Of a stretch of 64,000 nt of DNA, positions 34,104 through 43,700 are shown piece by piece. Both the position numbers and the translations under genes were made by a program. This stretch comes from Fodinicurvata fenggangensis DSM 21160 (GTDB lineage Bacteria; Pseudomonadota; Alphaproteobacteria; Kiloniellales; DSM-21159). Position 1 is the first letter of the stretch, and every line of letters starts with the position of its first letter. The stretch covers positions 124,001 through 188,000 of the forward strand of contig NZ_JMLV01000005.1 of the NCBI RefSeq assembly GCF_000686045.1, written 5' to 3'. Below the pieces are notes generated by a model. That model did no database searches and was not told the origin of the DNA. It saw only the letters and a list, made by a program, of their open reading frames with translations.

Positions 34104-34913
34104 GTGTCTGTTCAGGTAATAGAGCGTGCCGTTGCAGTGCTTGATGCTGTGGCGTCTGCCGAGGGAGCTCCCTGTCGCCTGCGCGAGATTGTCGCGCGGA
34201 CCGGCCTGAACAGGGCGACGGCCTATCGCATCGTACGGACCCTCGTAGATCAGGGGCTGCTGGCCATGGGTGAGGACAAGCGGAGCTATTATCTGGGGCT
34301 TACCTTTCTAACCTGGGGCGCGACAGCTAGCAATAGATCCCACCTGAGGGAACTGGCCAGGCCGAGCCTGCTTCGGCTTGCTGGGCAGTTTGGAGACAGC
34401 TTCTTTCTCTTCGTGCCGGATGGATACGACGTGGTCTGTCTCGATATCTGCGATGGCGATTATCCGGTGCGCAGCTATACCAGAGGTATTGGAGGGAGGG
34501 TGCCTCTTGGCCTTGGCCAAGCCTCTATTGCCATCCTGGCGCGCATGACGAAGGCAGAACAGGACGAGATCATCTCACATAATCTTCCCATCCTGGAACG
34601 GGAATACGGGATAGACCGAGAACGATTGCTGAACGAGTTGCTGCAGGTTTGTGATAGCGGATTTGCGCGCGGAACTGGCAGTCGTGTGCTTCCGGAGTAC
34701 ACAGGCTTGGGGGTCGCTGTGCGTGATCGCAACGATCATCCTGTGGCCGCCATCAGCTGTTGCGTCCTGACCAGTCGCCTGTCGGAAAGCAAGCGTGACT
34801 TGATGAAATCAAAACTGGCGGAAGAGGCCATGGTTATCATGCGCGGAGTCAACCCGCTTGATCCCATGGTCGGCCGCGCTTCGGTCAACTTTGTAAGTAA
34901 CGCTCTGAACTGA
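34104..34913 (+). CDS. IclR-family transcriptional regulator
   Basis: The GTG at 34104 has AGGGG eight bases upstream and gives 269 residues beginning MSVQVIERAVAVLDAVASAE. An open extension back to a TTG at 34032 lies inside the oxidase gene. The N-terminal winged helix-turn-helix contains LREIVARTGLNRATAYRIVR, the standard IclR recognition region. The effector domain has GRVPLGLGQASIAILARM and LGVAVRDRNDHPVAAISCCV. IclR proteins bind small catabolic intermediates and control the adjacent operon. This gene ends the cluster on the same strand, so it probably regulates the SDR/oxidase/importer genes and perhaps itself. Confidence 0.9.
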   Translation: MSVQVIERAVAVLDAVASAEGAPCRLREIVARTGLNRATAYRIVRTLVDQGLLAMGEDKRSYYLGLTFLTWGATASNRSHLRELARPSLLRLAGQFGDSFFLFVPDGYDVVCLDICDGDYPVRSYTRGIGGRVPLGLGQASIAILARMTKAEQDEIISHNLPILEREYGIDRERLLNELLQVCDSGFARGTGSRVLPEYTGLGVAVRDRNDHPVAAISCCVLTSRLSESKRDLMKSKLAEEAMVIMRGVNPLDPMVGRASVNFVSNALN

Positions 34914-34948
34914 GCAACTTGCTGATTGCGTTCATTTGCCTTGTCAGA

Positions 34949-34974
34949 CTGGACCTTAATGCGTCCAGCTTTTG
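34949..34974 (+). terminator. Probable intrinsic terminator after the IclR gene
   Basis: CTGGAC (34949-34954) and GTCCAG (34963-34968) form a 6-bp stem with an 8-base loop, followed by CTTTTG. It lies 35 bases after the IclR stop and marks the end of the catabolic cluster. The remaining 130 bases before the convergent NRPS gene contain no gene that I can support. Confidence 0.5.
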
Positions 34975-35106
34975 CCCTTAGCACTGCGCAGGGAACAATC
35001 AAGGAGTTGGGCGTTTAAGGTTGCTTTCCTTAGCGCTCTGACCGGGAGCATTTGCATAACACGATTGCCTCAGGCCGAAGTTTCTGATGTCTGTCTTCCA
35101 TGGACG

Positions 35107-38100
35107 TCAGATCAGGTGCTGTTCTCGTGAAGTCTCCACGAACTCACGGCTGTCTGGTGCATCCGTTTCGATCCCCCACTCGGTTGTGGTGGGAGTCTTC
35201 TCCTGCAGAAGTGCCGCCATCTCGGTGATGGTGGGGGCCTCGAAGACGTCGCGCATGGAGAGGTCGATGCTGAAGGCCGTGCGGACTTGCGAGACCAGCT
35301 GCATGGCGAGCAGCGAGTGCCCGCCCAGTGCGAAGAAGCTTTCGTGGACGCTGCGCACCGGGCGCTCCAGGATCTCTGCCCAGATGGTGCACAGGCGTTC
35401 TTCCTCAGGGGTGGAGGGCGCGGCATCCGTATCTGTCGCCTCTCCCAGTTTTGGTTGGTGCTCGGCGAGCGCCATACGGTCGATCTTGCCCGAAGAAAGA
35501 CGTGGCAGTTCTGCGTGTTGCACGAAGGATGTCGGCACCATATGGCCGGGCAGGCGGTTTGCGAGCGCTGTTCGCAGCATCTGGTCCGAGGCTTCTTCCT
35601 GTCCATGTCTGGTTACCACATGCAATACGAGATAGGCGCCGCTGGTGTCCCGGGTCAGAGTTGCGGCACAGTCTGATACCTCCGGAAGGTCCCGGGCTGC
35701 GGCCTCGACCTCGCCCAGTTCCACGCGAAAACCATTCACTTGCACCTGGTCGTCCAGACGGCCGAGGAACTCCAGGTTCCCGTCAGGCAGCCAGCGGCAG
35801 AGATCACCGGTACGGTAGAGCCGCGCCCCGGCTTTTACGGAAAAGGGGTCAGGGACAAAGCGCCCGGCCGACAACTCTGGCCGACCGAGATAGCCATCAG
35901 CCAGGAACGGCCCGCCGATATGAAGTTCGCCCTCGGCGCCATGCGGTTGCGGGCGCCCATGCCTGTCGAGGATATGAAGCTGCCGGCCAGGTGTCGGCCG
36001 TCCTATGGGCAGAGTGCGCCGGGCACCGGCTGTCGATTCATGGCCCTTTGACGGCCCGGTTGCCTCGAAGATTGTCGTTGTGATGACCGCCTCGGTTGGG
36101 CCGTAGGCGTTCAGAAGCCGCACGCCTGCTGCCTCGGCCGCCGGAACCACGGTGTTGTCCAGGATATCGCCGCCGGAGATCAGGAGGCGCAACGCACTGC
36201 CGGCAAGCGGTGGCAGGTCTGACCATGCCGCGACCCACTGCGCAAGATAGGCAGGCGGCAGGTTGGCGACCGAAATGCCTTCTGCCAGCACCTTGTCGTG
36301 CAGTTCCTCCGGCGTCCAGAGGGTATCGTCGCGTACAACCACCCCGGCGCCGCAGATGAACGCCCCCATCATCGTTTCCAGGGAGGCGTCGAAGGCCAAG
36401 GATGAGAAGGCGAGCACGACATCCTCCGGGGACATCTCATAGAGGTCGCACATACCCAGTATGTGACCCGCAATGGCCGAATGGCTGACCTGCACGCCTT
36501 TCGGCGTGCCTGTCGACCCCGAAGTGTAGATGACATAGGCGGGACCCTCGGGATCGGGCCCGATCGGACGTGAACTCGCGGAAGGCTTTGCCTCGATTTC
36601 ATCCAGTGCGACTGTTGGAAGGTCGAGGGCGGCCTTCAGCCGTGGCGCCAGGTCGCTATCCGTCAGGACCGCGTAGGCGCCGCAATCCGCAGCCATGAAG
36701 GCAAGTCGAGCGTCGGGATAATCGGGCTCTGCCGGAACATAGACTCCGCCCGCGCGCCAGATGCCGAGAATCCCGGCAATTGCCGCCGGTGTGCGGTGTG
36801 CAGCGTGCAGCACGGGATGTCCGGGCTGGACACCTGCATTGGCAAGTGCGGCGGCGATGCGCTCTGCCCGGCATAACAGTTCGCCATAGCGCCAACGCTC
36901 GGCGCCCTGGACGAGCGCGATGGCATCCGGTGTTTCCTCTGCCTGTTGGGCAATCAGATCGAACAGAGTCCGGCCGCCGGCTGTGGGAGCGTCCGCGCCC
37001 GTTCCGTGACGTGCCAGCAGTTTGCGCTCCTCCGGCGGACGGATATCCAGATCGCCGATGGGAAGCTGGGGCGTTTCCAGCATGGCCGTCAGGACATGAA
37101 CGAGCCGTGCTTGCAGGGCGCGCACCTCGTCTCTGTCAAGGAAGGCCAGATTGTGCATGAAGGCCAGACGAACGTCGCCCGTGGTCTGGAAATCACGGAC
37201 CTGAAGGGTCAGCGGCATCTGCTCGCAGCCGTTGTCCAGCGGAACGACATGGACTGTCTCGCCATCAAGATTAAGCGTGTAGTCCAGGTTGGTGTAGGAC
37301 AGCGTGATGTCGAACAGCTTGCCGTCGGGCCGTTCTGCTGCGTCGCTGAGGCGGTATATCTCGTCGGCTGGCAGGCGGCGGTGGCGATAGATCCGGCGCA
37401 GGGCCCGGCTTGTGTGGGCAAGCAAATCGTCAAGGCTGGCGGCCGGATCGACGGCAATCTCGACAGGCGCTGTGCTGGCAAAGAGACCGACCGTTTGCTT
37501 GGCGACCTGCCCACGTCGGTTGGCAAGCGGCACACCGAAGGTGACCGTCTCGCGGTCCTCGGTACGGGCATAGATGCAGGCAAAAGCGCCAAGCAGCAGG
37601 TGCTGAAACGACAGGCTGCGCGCCGCAGCATGTGCTTGCAGCCGGTCGTAGAAGGCACGCGAGAGCATCAGGTCGAGGACATCGCTCGGCGGCATCTTTC
37701 CCGGATAGGTCGCAGCATGCCGGCGCGGCAGCAGCGGTTCCTGGACTTGGCCTATCTCTTCACGCCAGAATTCGCGATCGGCCTCGTAGGCCTTGGATGC
37801 GAGGTATTCGGTATCGTCTGCAACAGCCTGGCTGTAACTGAAAGGCGGCGCCATCGGTTCGTCGTTATAGGCAGCCGCGATTTCCTGCACCAGCAGAGCA
37901 CTGCCATAGCCGTCGATTGCGATGTGATGCACAGCGAAGGACCAGAAGGTCTGGGTGTCGCCGTGGCACAGCTCGAAACGGTAGAGCGGTCCGCCGTCGA
38001 GCGGGATCGGCACAGGGAAGGCCCGCTTAAGATAGGCTAGGGCTGCTGCGTCACCTGCCTCTCGGAAATCATGTACGGTGAGAACCGGTGCCGAAGGCGG

Positions 38101-38334
38101 TTCCGCGATCTCCTGCCAGGGCCCGGTCTCGTCCTGGCGGATGACGACGCGCAGTCCATCGTTGCGCGCCAGGACCTGGCGGATCGCCTTGTCGAGTCGC
38201 TCCGGGCAGACGGACCGGCAGTCGTAGTATCCCCCCACGACGTAACAGGGTGCGTCTGCGTGCAGAATCTGGTCGAAAAAGATCGATCTTTGCTGTGTCG
38301 TCAGCTCCAGACCGTAGGTCCCCGTCGACATCAT
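35107..38334 (-). CDS. Nonribosomal peptide synthetase, C-A-PCP single module
   Basis: The 1075-residue protein holds one complete module. The C domain (about 1-430) has the active site VHHIAIDGYG with His137; the wording resembles starter or EntF-like C domains, which can take an acyl group. The A domain (about 450-960) has YVIYTSGSTGTPKGVQVSH near residue 600 and LNAYGPTEAVITT. Reading the pocket by eye gives Asp-Ala-Glu-Asn-Ile-Gly-Ala-Ile-Thr-Lys, which I cannot match to a substrate. The PCP has FFALGGHSLLAMQLVSQ with Ser1007. There is no thioesterase; the 35-residue polar tail may be a docking segment. It is divergent from the other synthetase genes across a 582-base gap. It may start the chain or load the A-less PCP of the next protein. 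Confidence 0.92.
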   Translation of the reverse strand: MMSTGTYGLELTTQQRSIFFDQILHADAPCYVVGGYYDCRSVCPERLDKAIRQVLARNDGLRVVIRQDETGPWQEIAEPPSAPVLTVHDFREAGDAAALAYLKRAFPVPIPLDGGPLYRFELCHGDTQTFWSFAVHHIAIDGYGSALLVQEIAAAYNDEPMAPPFSYSQAVADDTEYLASKAYEADREFWREEIGQVQEPLLPRRHAATYPGKMPPSDVLDLMLSRAFYDRLQAHAAARSLSFQHLLLGAFACIYARTEDRETVTFGVPLANRRGQVAKQTVGLFASTAPVEIAVDPAASLDDLLAHTSRALRRIYRHRRLPADEIYRLSDAAERPDGKLFDITLSYTNLDYTLNLDGETVHVVPLDNGCEQMPLTLQVRDFQTTGDVRLAFMHNLAFLDRDEVRALQARLVHVLTAMLETPQLPIGDLDIRPPEERKLLARHGTGADAPTAGGRTLFDLIAQQAEETPDAIALVQGAERWRYGELLCRAERIAAALANAGVQPGHPVLHAAHRTPAAIAGILGIWRAGGVYVPAEPDYPDARLAFMAADCGAYAVLTDSDLAPRLKAALDLPTVALDEIEAKPSASSRPIGPDPEGPAYVIYTSGSTGTPKGVQVSHSAIAGHILGMCDLYEMSPEDVVLAFSSLAFDASLETMMGAFICGAGVVVRDDTLWTPEELHDKVLAEGISVANLPPAYLAQWVAAWSDLPPLAGSALRLLISGGDILDNTVVPAAEAAGVRLLNAYGPTEAVITTTIFEATGPSKGHESTAGARRTLPIGRPTPGRQLHILDRHGRPQPHGAEGELHIGGPFLADGYLGRPELSAGRFVPDPFSVKAGARLYRTGDLCRWLPDGNLEFLGRLDDQVQVNGFRVELGEVEAAARDLPEVSDCAATLTRDTSGAYLVLHVVTRHGQEEASDQMLRTALANRLPGHMVPTSFVQHAELPRLSSGKIDRMALAEHQPKLGEATDTDAAPSTPEEERLCTIWAEILERPVRSVHESFFALGGHSLLAMQLVSQVRTAFSIDLSMRDVFEAPTITEMAALLQEKTPTTTEWGIETDAPDSREFVETSREQHLI

Positions 38335-38916
38335 TCTCCATGTCCTCTGCAGGTCGGGTTATGAAATGACTTCTGATCGTCCGCACATGGCGACCAGCCT
38401 TGACCTGATCGTGTTAACAAAGGGTTCATCGCTTTTGCAACGGCCGGTGGAGAGGTGAAAAGTCCTGAAACGATGTTTCGCGAATAGAGTGGCTTCTGAT
38501 TGTCACTTTCAGAAATGGATGCATCCTTCTCTCGGCCGTGAGAAACGCTCTGGATGGTTTGCCAAGCTGTCAATGACAGGCATACTAGTGGTGTGAGCGG
38601 CAGCTCGATTCCAACGCAGCCATTTTCGCAAACGGCCTCTATCAGCAACCTACTCTTTCAAGTTATGTCCAGAGAGGGACAGCGTCCAGGGAGGAGCTGT
38701 CTTCAAGGTAGGCCTACCGAAAGTTACAAAGGCTCTCGTGGATTTAGCCAAATTGGATCATGTTGCAGCTTGCAATAGCGTAGCAATGGGAGGCATATTT
38801 GCCTCAAAATTGTTCTTGGGTCTGTCACACAAATACATTTGAGACGCAAACCTTGCGCAAAAAACAAGCAGGGATTGAAAGACTCTTGGTGAAAGTTCGC
38901 TGTTGAGGGCAAGGCA
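38335..38916. promoter_or_regulatory. Divergent control region of the NRPS-PKS cluster; no gene seen
   Basis: This 582-base space separates the minus-strand C-A-PCP gene from the plus-strand synthetase genes and should carry both promoters. It is richer in A+T than its surroundings. It contains a perfect 12-base palindrome GGTAGGCCTACC (38707-38718) and a smaller dyad TTGCA/TGCAA (38763-38767 and 38771-38775), both candidate regulator sites about 150-210 bases before the plus-strand start. Short frames that cross the region lack ribosome sites or recognisable sequence. No regulator gene for the cluster was found in the window. Confidence 0.5.
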
Positions 38917-40740
38917 TTGAAAGCGCATAAGGTGCAGCAGTCCAGGGGGGTAGCCGACGCGGAGGAGAGTGAAAAATTCAATCTGACAACACCTCAAGCG
39001 GGTATCTGGCTGGATTGGAACAAGGGCTGCGATCCCTCCAGCTACAATATCTGCAATGTCATCCCCTTCGATGGTCGCCTTGATGTAGATGCACTATGGC
39101 GGGCCGTTGTGCAGGCAGATCGTGAGAACGACGCCCTGCGGCTGCGTTTTTCCAATGAAGATGGAGAGGTTACCCAGTCCTTTGCCGCCGCGTGCAGACC
39201 GACCGATTTCAGTGTGATTGACCTTCGCTATTCCGATGATGCCGAGGCGGCTGCCTACCGGGAAATCGATGCCACCCGAACACACCTGCTGGATCCGGAA
39301 AAGGGCTTCCTCTGTCGTCACCGCCTGCTGCGTCTGGGAGATGAAAGCTATTGGTGGGTCCGGGTGTACCACCATCTGGTTTGTGACGGTTTCGCCGGGC
39401 ATCTATTGGCCGACCGCGTTTCGGAAATCTATCGCGCACTTCGCTCAGGTGACGCCATTTCCGAATGTTCTTTTCGCTCCTATCGCGATTTCATCACATC
39501 GGATGCACGTTATTCCGAGGGCAAATCCTACGAGCGTGCGCTTGCCTATTGGAAGGAACGCCTGAAAGACGACAGGACGGTCACACGTTTTTCTGCACGT
39601 GCAGACACCATGGCCTCACGACACACACAGTTTCCGCAAAGCCTGAGCAACGCCGAGCTGGATGCCATAAATGCGGCTGCCAGGACATGCGGCACCTCAC
39701 CGGCCTCGCTGATGATGGGGATATTTGCGGTGCTGCTCGCTCGGATGTCCGGGGAAAGCCATCCGATCCTGACCCTGTCGCTGCTTAACCGGATTGGCCG
39801 GGATGAGCGCAACACGCCGGGGGCATTCTCCTGTGTCATGCCATTCGACATCAACCTGGGCACGCATCAAAGCTTTTCCGAACTGGCCAAGGATATCTTT
39901 ACCCGTGCACGCCGGGATGTCCGGCACATTCGCTTCGGTCCGGTTCGCATGCGTGCGGAGCGCCTGGGGCCCAAGAGCCTGGCGGGGGGAGGGGCCTTCT
40001 TCAACAGTCTCGATTCCATGACGCCCTTGGATTTCGATGGCGTCAGGGCCAAGCGGATGAATATCTATAACGCGCCGGTTAATGACTTGGGGCTCGTCTA
40101 TTTTGTCCAGGCGCTCAGCGAGAGCGAGAACGAAGCCGAACTGATCTGGCAGTACAATGCCAGCCGGCTGGATCGCGAAACTGTTGAAGGGATTGCTGCG
40201 CGCTTCCGTCGTCTTCTCAATGCGGTCATCACCGATCCGGAACAGGACATCGCTGCCGTTGCCGAAATTGTGACGGAGGATCTGGACGAACTGCATCTGA
40301 GTGATGGCGATAGTCTGCTCTGGGAGGGGGAGCAGGAACAGCCGCCGATGATGCCGCCTTCACAATTGCCCCCGACCGACAAGCTGCACGAACGTCAACT
40401 TGCGGAAAAAATCAAGAAGATCTGGGTTGATCTCATCGAGACCGACGACATTCCGGCCGATACGGATCTTTTCGAGATCGGCGCGCATTCGCTTCTTGTC
40501 CCGCGTGCCCAGTATAGGCTGAGCGAACTGATCGGCCGAAAGATCTTGGCGGTCGAGGTTTTCGAACACCGCACCATCAATGCGCTTGCAAGGCACCTGA
40601 TGAGATCAGCCGGGCAGGGGGTGCAACCTGCCAACAGGCTGGCCGGTGTACTGGAAACCGGGCCTCAAGAAGCTGTGGAACAGCTGTCGAGGGCAGCAAC
40701 ACTGAGTGACTCGCCCAAGCGTGAACACGGGGCGCTGTAA
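38917..40740 (+). CDS. Nonribosomal peptide synthetase, C-PCP didomain without an adenylation domain
   Basis: The 607-residue protein has a C domain (about 22-450) with intact active site YHHLVCDGFAGHLL (His153), then a PCP with DLFEIGAHSLLVPRAQY (Ser525). None of the A-domain motifs are present and there is no gap in the sequence, so the A domain is truly absent. The PCP must be loaded by another protein, perhaps the divergent C-A-PCP enzyme, or be skipped. The start is a TTG at 38917; a GTG at 38932 is an alternative. The stop overlaps the next ATG by one base (TAATG), so translation is coupled. Its C-terminal tail is the natural partner of the TubC_N docking domain that begins the next protein. 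Confidence 0.92.
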   Translation: MKAHKVQQSRGVADAEESEKFNLTTPQAGIWLDWNKGCDPSSYNICNVIPFDGRLDVDALWRAVVQADRENDALRLRFSNEDGEVTQSFAAACRPTDFSVIDLRYSDDAEAAAYREIDATRTHLLDPEKGFLCRHRLLRLGDESYWWVRVYHHLVCDGFAGHLLADRVSEIYRALRSGDAISECSFRSYRDFITSDARYSEGKSYERALAYWKERLKDDRTVTRFSARADTMASRHTQFPQSLSNAELDAINAAARTCGTSPASLMMGIFAVLLARMSGESHPILTLSLLNRIGRDERNTPGAFSCVMPFDINLGTHQSFSELAKDIFTRARRDVRHIRFGPVRMRAERLGPKSLAGGGAFFNSLDSMTPLDFDGVRAKRMNIYNAPVNDLGLVYFVQALSESENEAELIWQYNASRLDRETVEGIAARFRRLLNAVITDPEQDIAAVAEIVTEDLDELHLSDGDSLLWEGEQEQPPMMPPSQLPPTDKLHERQLAEKIKKIWVDLIETDDIPADTDLFEIGAHSLLVPRAQYRLSELIGRKILAVEVFEHRTINALARHLMRSAGQGVQPANRLAGVLETGPQEAVEQLSRAATLSDSPKREHGAL

Positions 40741-43700
40741 TGAATATCGAAAGTCCGATCCGTCAACGACAGGACGCGCTGGATCTGCTTGAAACGCTGG
40801 CGGAGCGCGATATCCATCTGTCGCTTCACGAGAATGGACACGACCTTGTTTTCGATGCGCCAAGCGGTGCGTTTGACGAAGATCTCAAGCTGCGGGCGCG
40901 CGCTTTAAAGCACGAGATCATCGGGATTCTGCGCGAGGGGGCGGAGGGATCAAAATCTGCCCATAACGATCCGGGAACCGGCGGGATCATTGCCTGCTTT
41001 CCGGCTCATCCGGCTATCGAAGGGCAATGGCTTGCCCGTCGCGACCAGCCGCCTGGCGACGACTATCATATGGCCACGTGCTTCCGCCTGCCTGCCGACA
41101 CCGAATTTGAGGTCCTGAAACAGGCACTGGAATGCATCATTGCCCGGCATGACGCGCTGCGCTCCACCTTCGTTGAGCAGGATGGACAGTTGTTCCAGCG
41201 TGTGCATGAACAAATGCCGATTCCGATTGCCCGGGTCACAGCATTCAAAGAGTTGCAGGTCGAGCTGTTCGACCTGCAAACGGGTCCGCTCGTGCGATTC
41301 GGATATATCGAGGCCAGCAATGGGTGCCCGCCCCTTCTGGGGGTTGTCGTTGATCATCTCTGCTTCGATGGCCAATCCATTGCGCTGCTGCGCAAGGAAC
41401 TGCTTGAAGAGTTGGCGGGCGGGACACCGCAGGCCGCGATCCGTGCCGAGCGCTTGTCAAAGCGTGCTCATCAGGAACTGGCCGGCAAGCGTGGGAGAGA
41501 GGCCACCGAATTCTGGGAGGAGCGGCACGAGAAACTGCTGGAGGCCGGCCTTCCATCCGATCCGTTCGCTGGAGAAGACAACCAGGCCAACCGTCTGCTG
41601 TGGGCCCTGACATCGGAGCAGGCCGAAGCGCTGGAGACACTTGCGCAGCATGCAAGCAAAGCCACCCAAACAGCACTCTGGTCGGCGCTTTCCATTGCGG
41701 TCATTGCGCGCCACAAGGCAAACGGGGCCGCCAGCCTCGGACTGCCATTCTCCGGACGTGGGAATGGCGACAGCCAGCAGGCGCTTGGATGTTTTGCAAA
41801 TGTCCTGCCGATTGCCATTACGCCTGATATGGATGCAGATTTTGAGGCTCTGCTACAACAGGTCGGGCGCGAAATTCTCTCGATCATGGATGTTCAGGAC
41901 TATCCGCTCTCGCGGTTGACCCAGGATCTCTCGAAGCAGTCGCAGGGTCCCGTCGATCTGCCGTTCGATGCTGTCAGCCTCATCGAGATCCATGAAGACG
42001 TGGAGGATATCGATGAGATCGATGTCGGTGCCGGCAAGTTCCCGCTGCTGATTGCGCTGGTCAAGTGTAGATCCGGCACCTATCTGGCGATCGAGCATCA
42101 AACGGCGGTGTTCAGTACCGGCTGGGTCAAGCGCTTTGCGGATCGCTTTCTTACGTTTTCCTGCGCCCTTGCCAGGGATCCAAAGCAACCGCTTGGCGAT
42201 ATCGAACTGCTGCCGGCAGAAGAACAGCACCTGCTGGTAACGGAGTTCAACGCGACGCAGTCGGATTATCCGCAAGACCGCGGGCTTGGCGAATTGCTGG
42301 CCCAGCGGATCGACAATCCGGAGTCCGCAGACCGGGTGGCCCTCGATGATGGGACCTCTCGGGTTACCTATCGCGAACTCGGAGCCAGGCTGGCCGCAAT
42401 TTCCGCTGAACTGGACGAAAACAGTGTAAGGGCAGGTGATATTGTCGGTCTTGCCGCCGCGCGCGGCCTGGACAGTATCATTGCGGTTCTGGGTCTGGTT
42501 TGGCATGGGGCCGCCTATCTGCCCATCGACAAATCGCTGCCGGCCAAGGCGATTGCCGAACTCATGGCCGAGTGCGGCGCAAGGACATTGCTGTGCGATT
42601 CGAACGAGCGTGATCGCTTGTCCGAATTGGAAGGCAGGGTCCAGTTGGCAGGACTTCCGAAAGGCGATGGTATTGCCCGGGACAGCAAGGCTTACGAAGC
42701 CGTCCCGGCAAAGCGGTCCGGGCGTGATCTGGCATATGTCATGTTCACCTCGGGGTCGACGGGAAAGCCGAAGGGCGTGCTGGTGCCGAACCGGGCGGTG
42801 GCGCGTCTGGTGCTGAACAATGTCTCACTGTCCTTCGGACAGGACGACGTCATCGCACAGGCCGCGTCGCTTGGTTTCGACGCGTCCACACTCGAGATCT
42901 GGGCTGCCCTGCTGAATGGCGGGCGGCTTCGTGTCGTCGACGAGGATACGCTGTTTGAGCCGAACGCGCTCAAAGCTGCCCTCGGCAAGAGCGGTGTCAC
43001 GACCATGTGGCTGACGGCCAGCCTGTTCAACCGGATTGTCGATGACGCACCGGCAAGCTTTGCGCCGCTGGAACGTCTGCTGATTGGGGGCGAGGCGCTG
43101 AGCCCCATTCATGTCAGGAAGGTCATGCAGGCCTGTCCGGATCTGACGCTCATCAATGGCTATGGCCCAACCGAGAACACCACTTTCACCTGCACGCACA
43201 GCATCAACGCGGACGATCTGTCCTCCGGCACTATCCCGATCGGCGGACCGATCGGCAACACTCGGGCCTATATTCTCGACAGCAGGGGGCAGATTGCTCC
43301 GACCGATTGCTGGGGTGAGCTTCATGCCGCGGGTGACGGCCTGGCGCTGGGATACAGCGGGGCTTCCGAGCGCACGGATAAGTCCTTCGTACAGGTTGGC
43401 AGCATTGCTGAAGCGCGGCTTTACAAGACCGGAGACCGGGCACGCTGGCGGGTCGATGGCACGATCGAATTTGGGGGACGGGACGATGGCCAGGTTAAGA
43501 TCCGTGGTCATCGGGTCGAGCTTCAAGCGATAGAGCAGAAGTTCTCCGAACTGGAGGATATCCGCAGTATTTGCGTTATGCCGCTCGGCTCAGGGGCCGA
43601 TACCTTTCTTGGTGCGGCGATTGCCGCCGATCACGACAGACGCGATGAATGGATTGCCACGGTTTCACGCGATCTTCCCGATTACATGATTCCAGAACGC

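Noticed and set aside
38331-38648. 105-codon minus-strand frame at the start of the C-A-PCP gene
   Set aside because: No ribosome site and no recognisable sequence; it lies in the promoter region.
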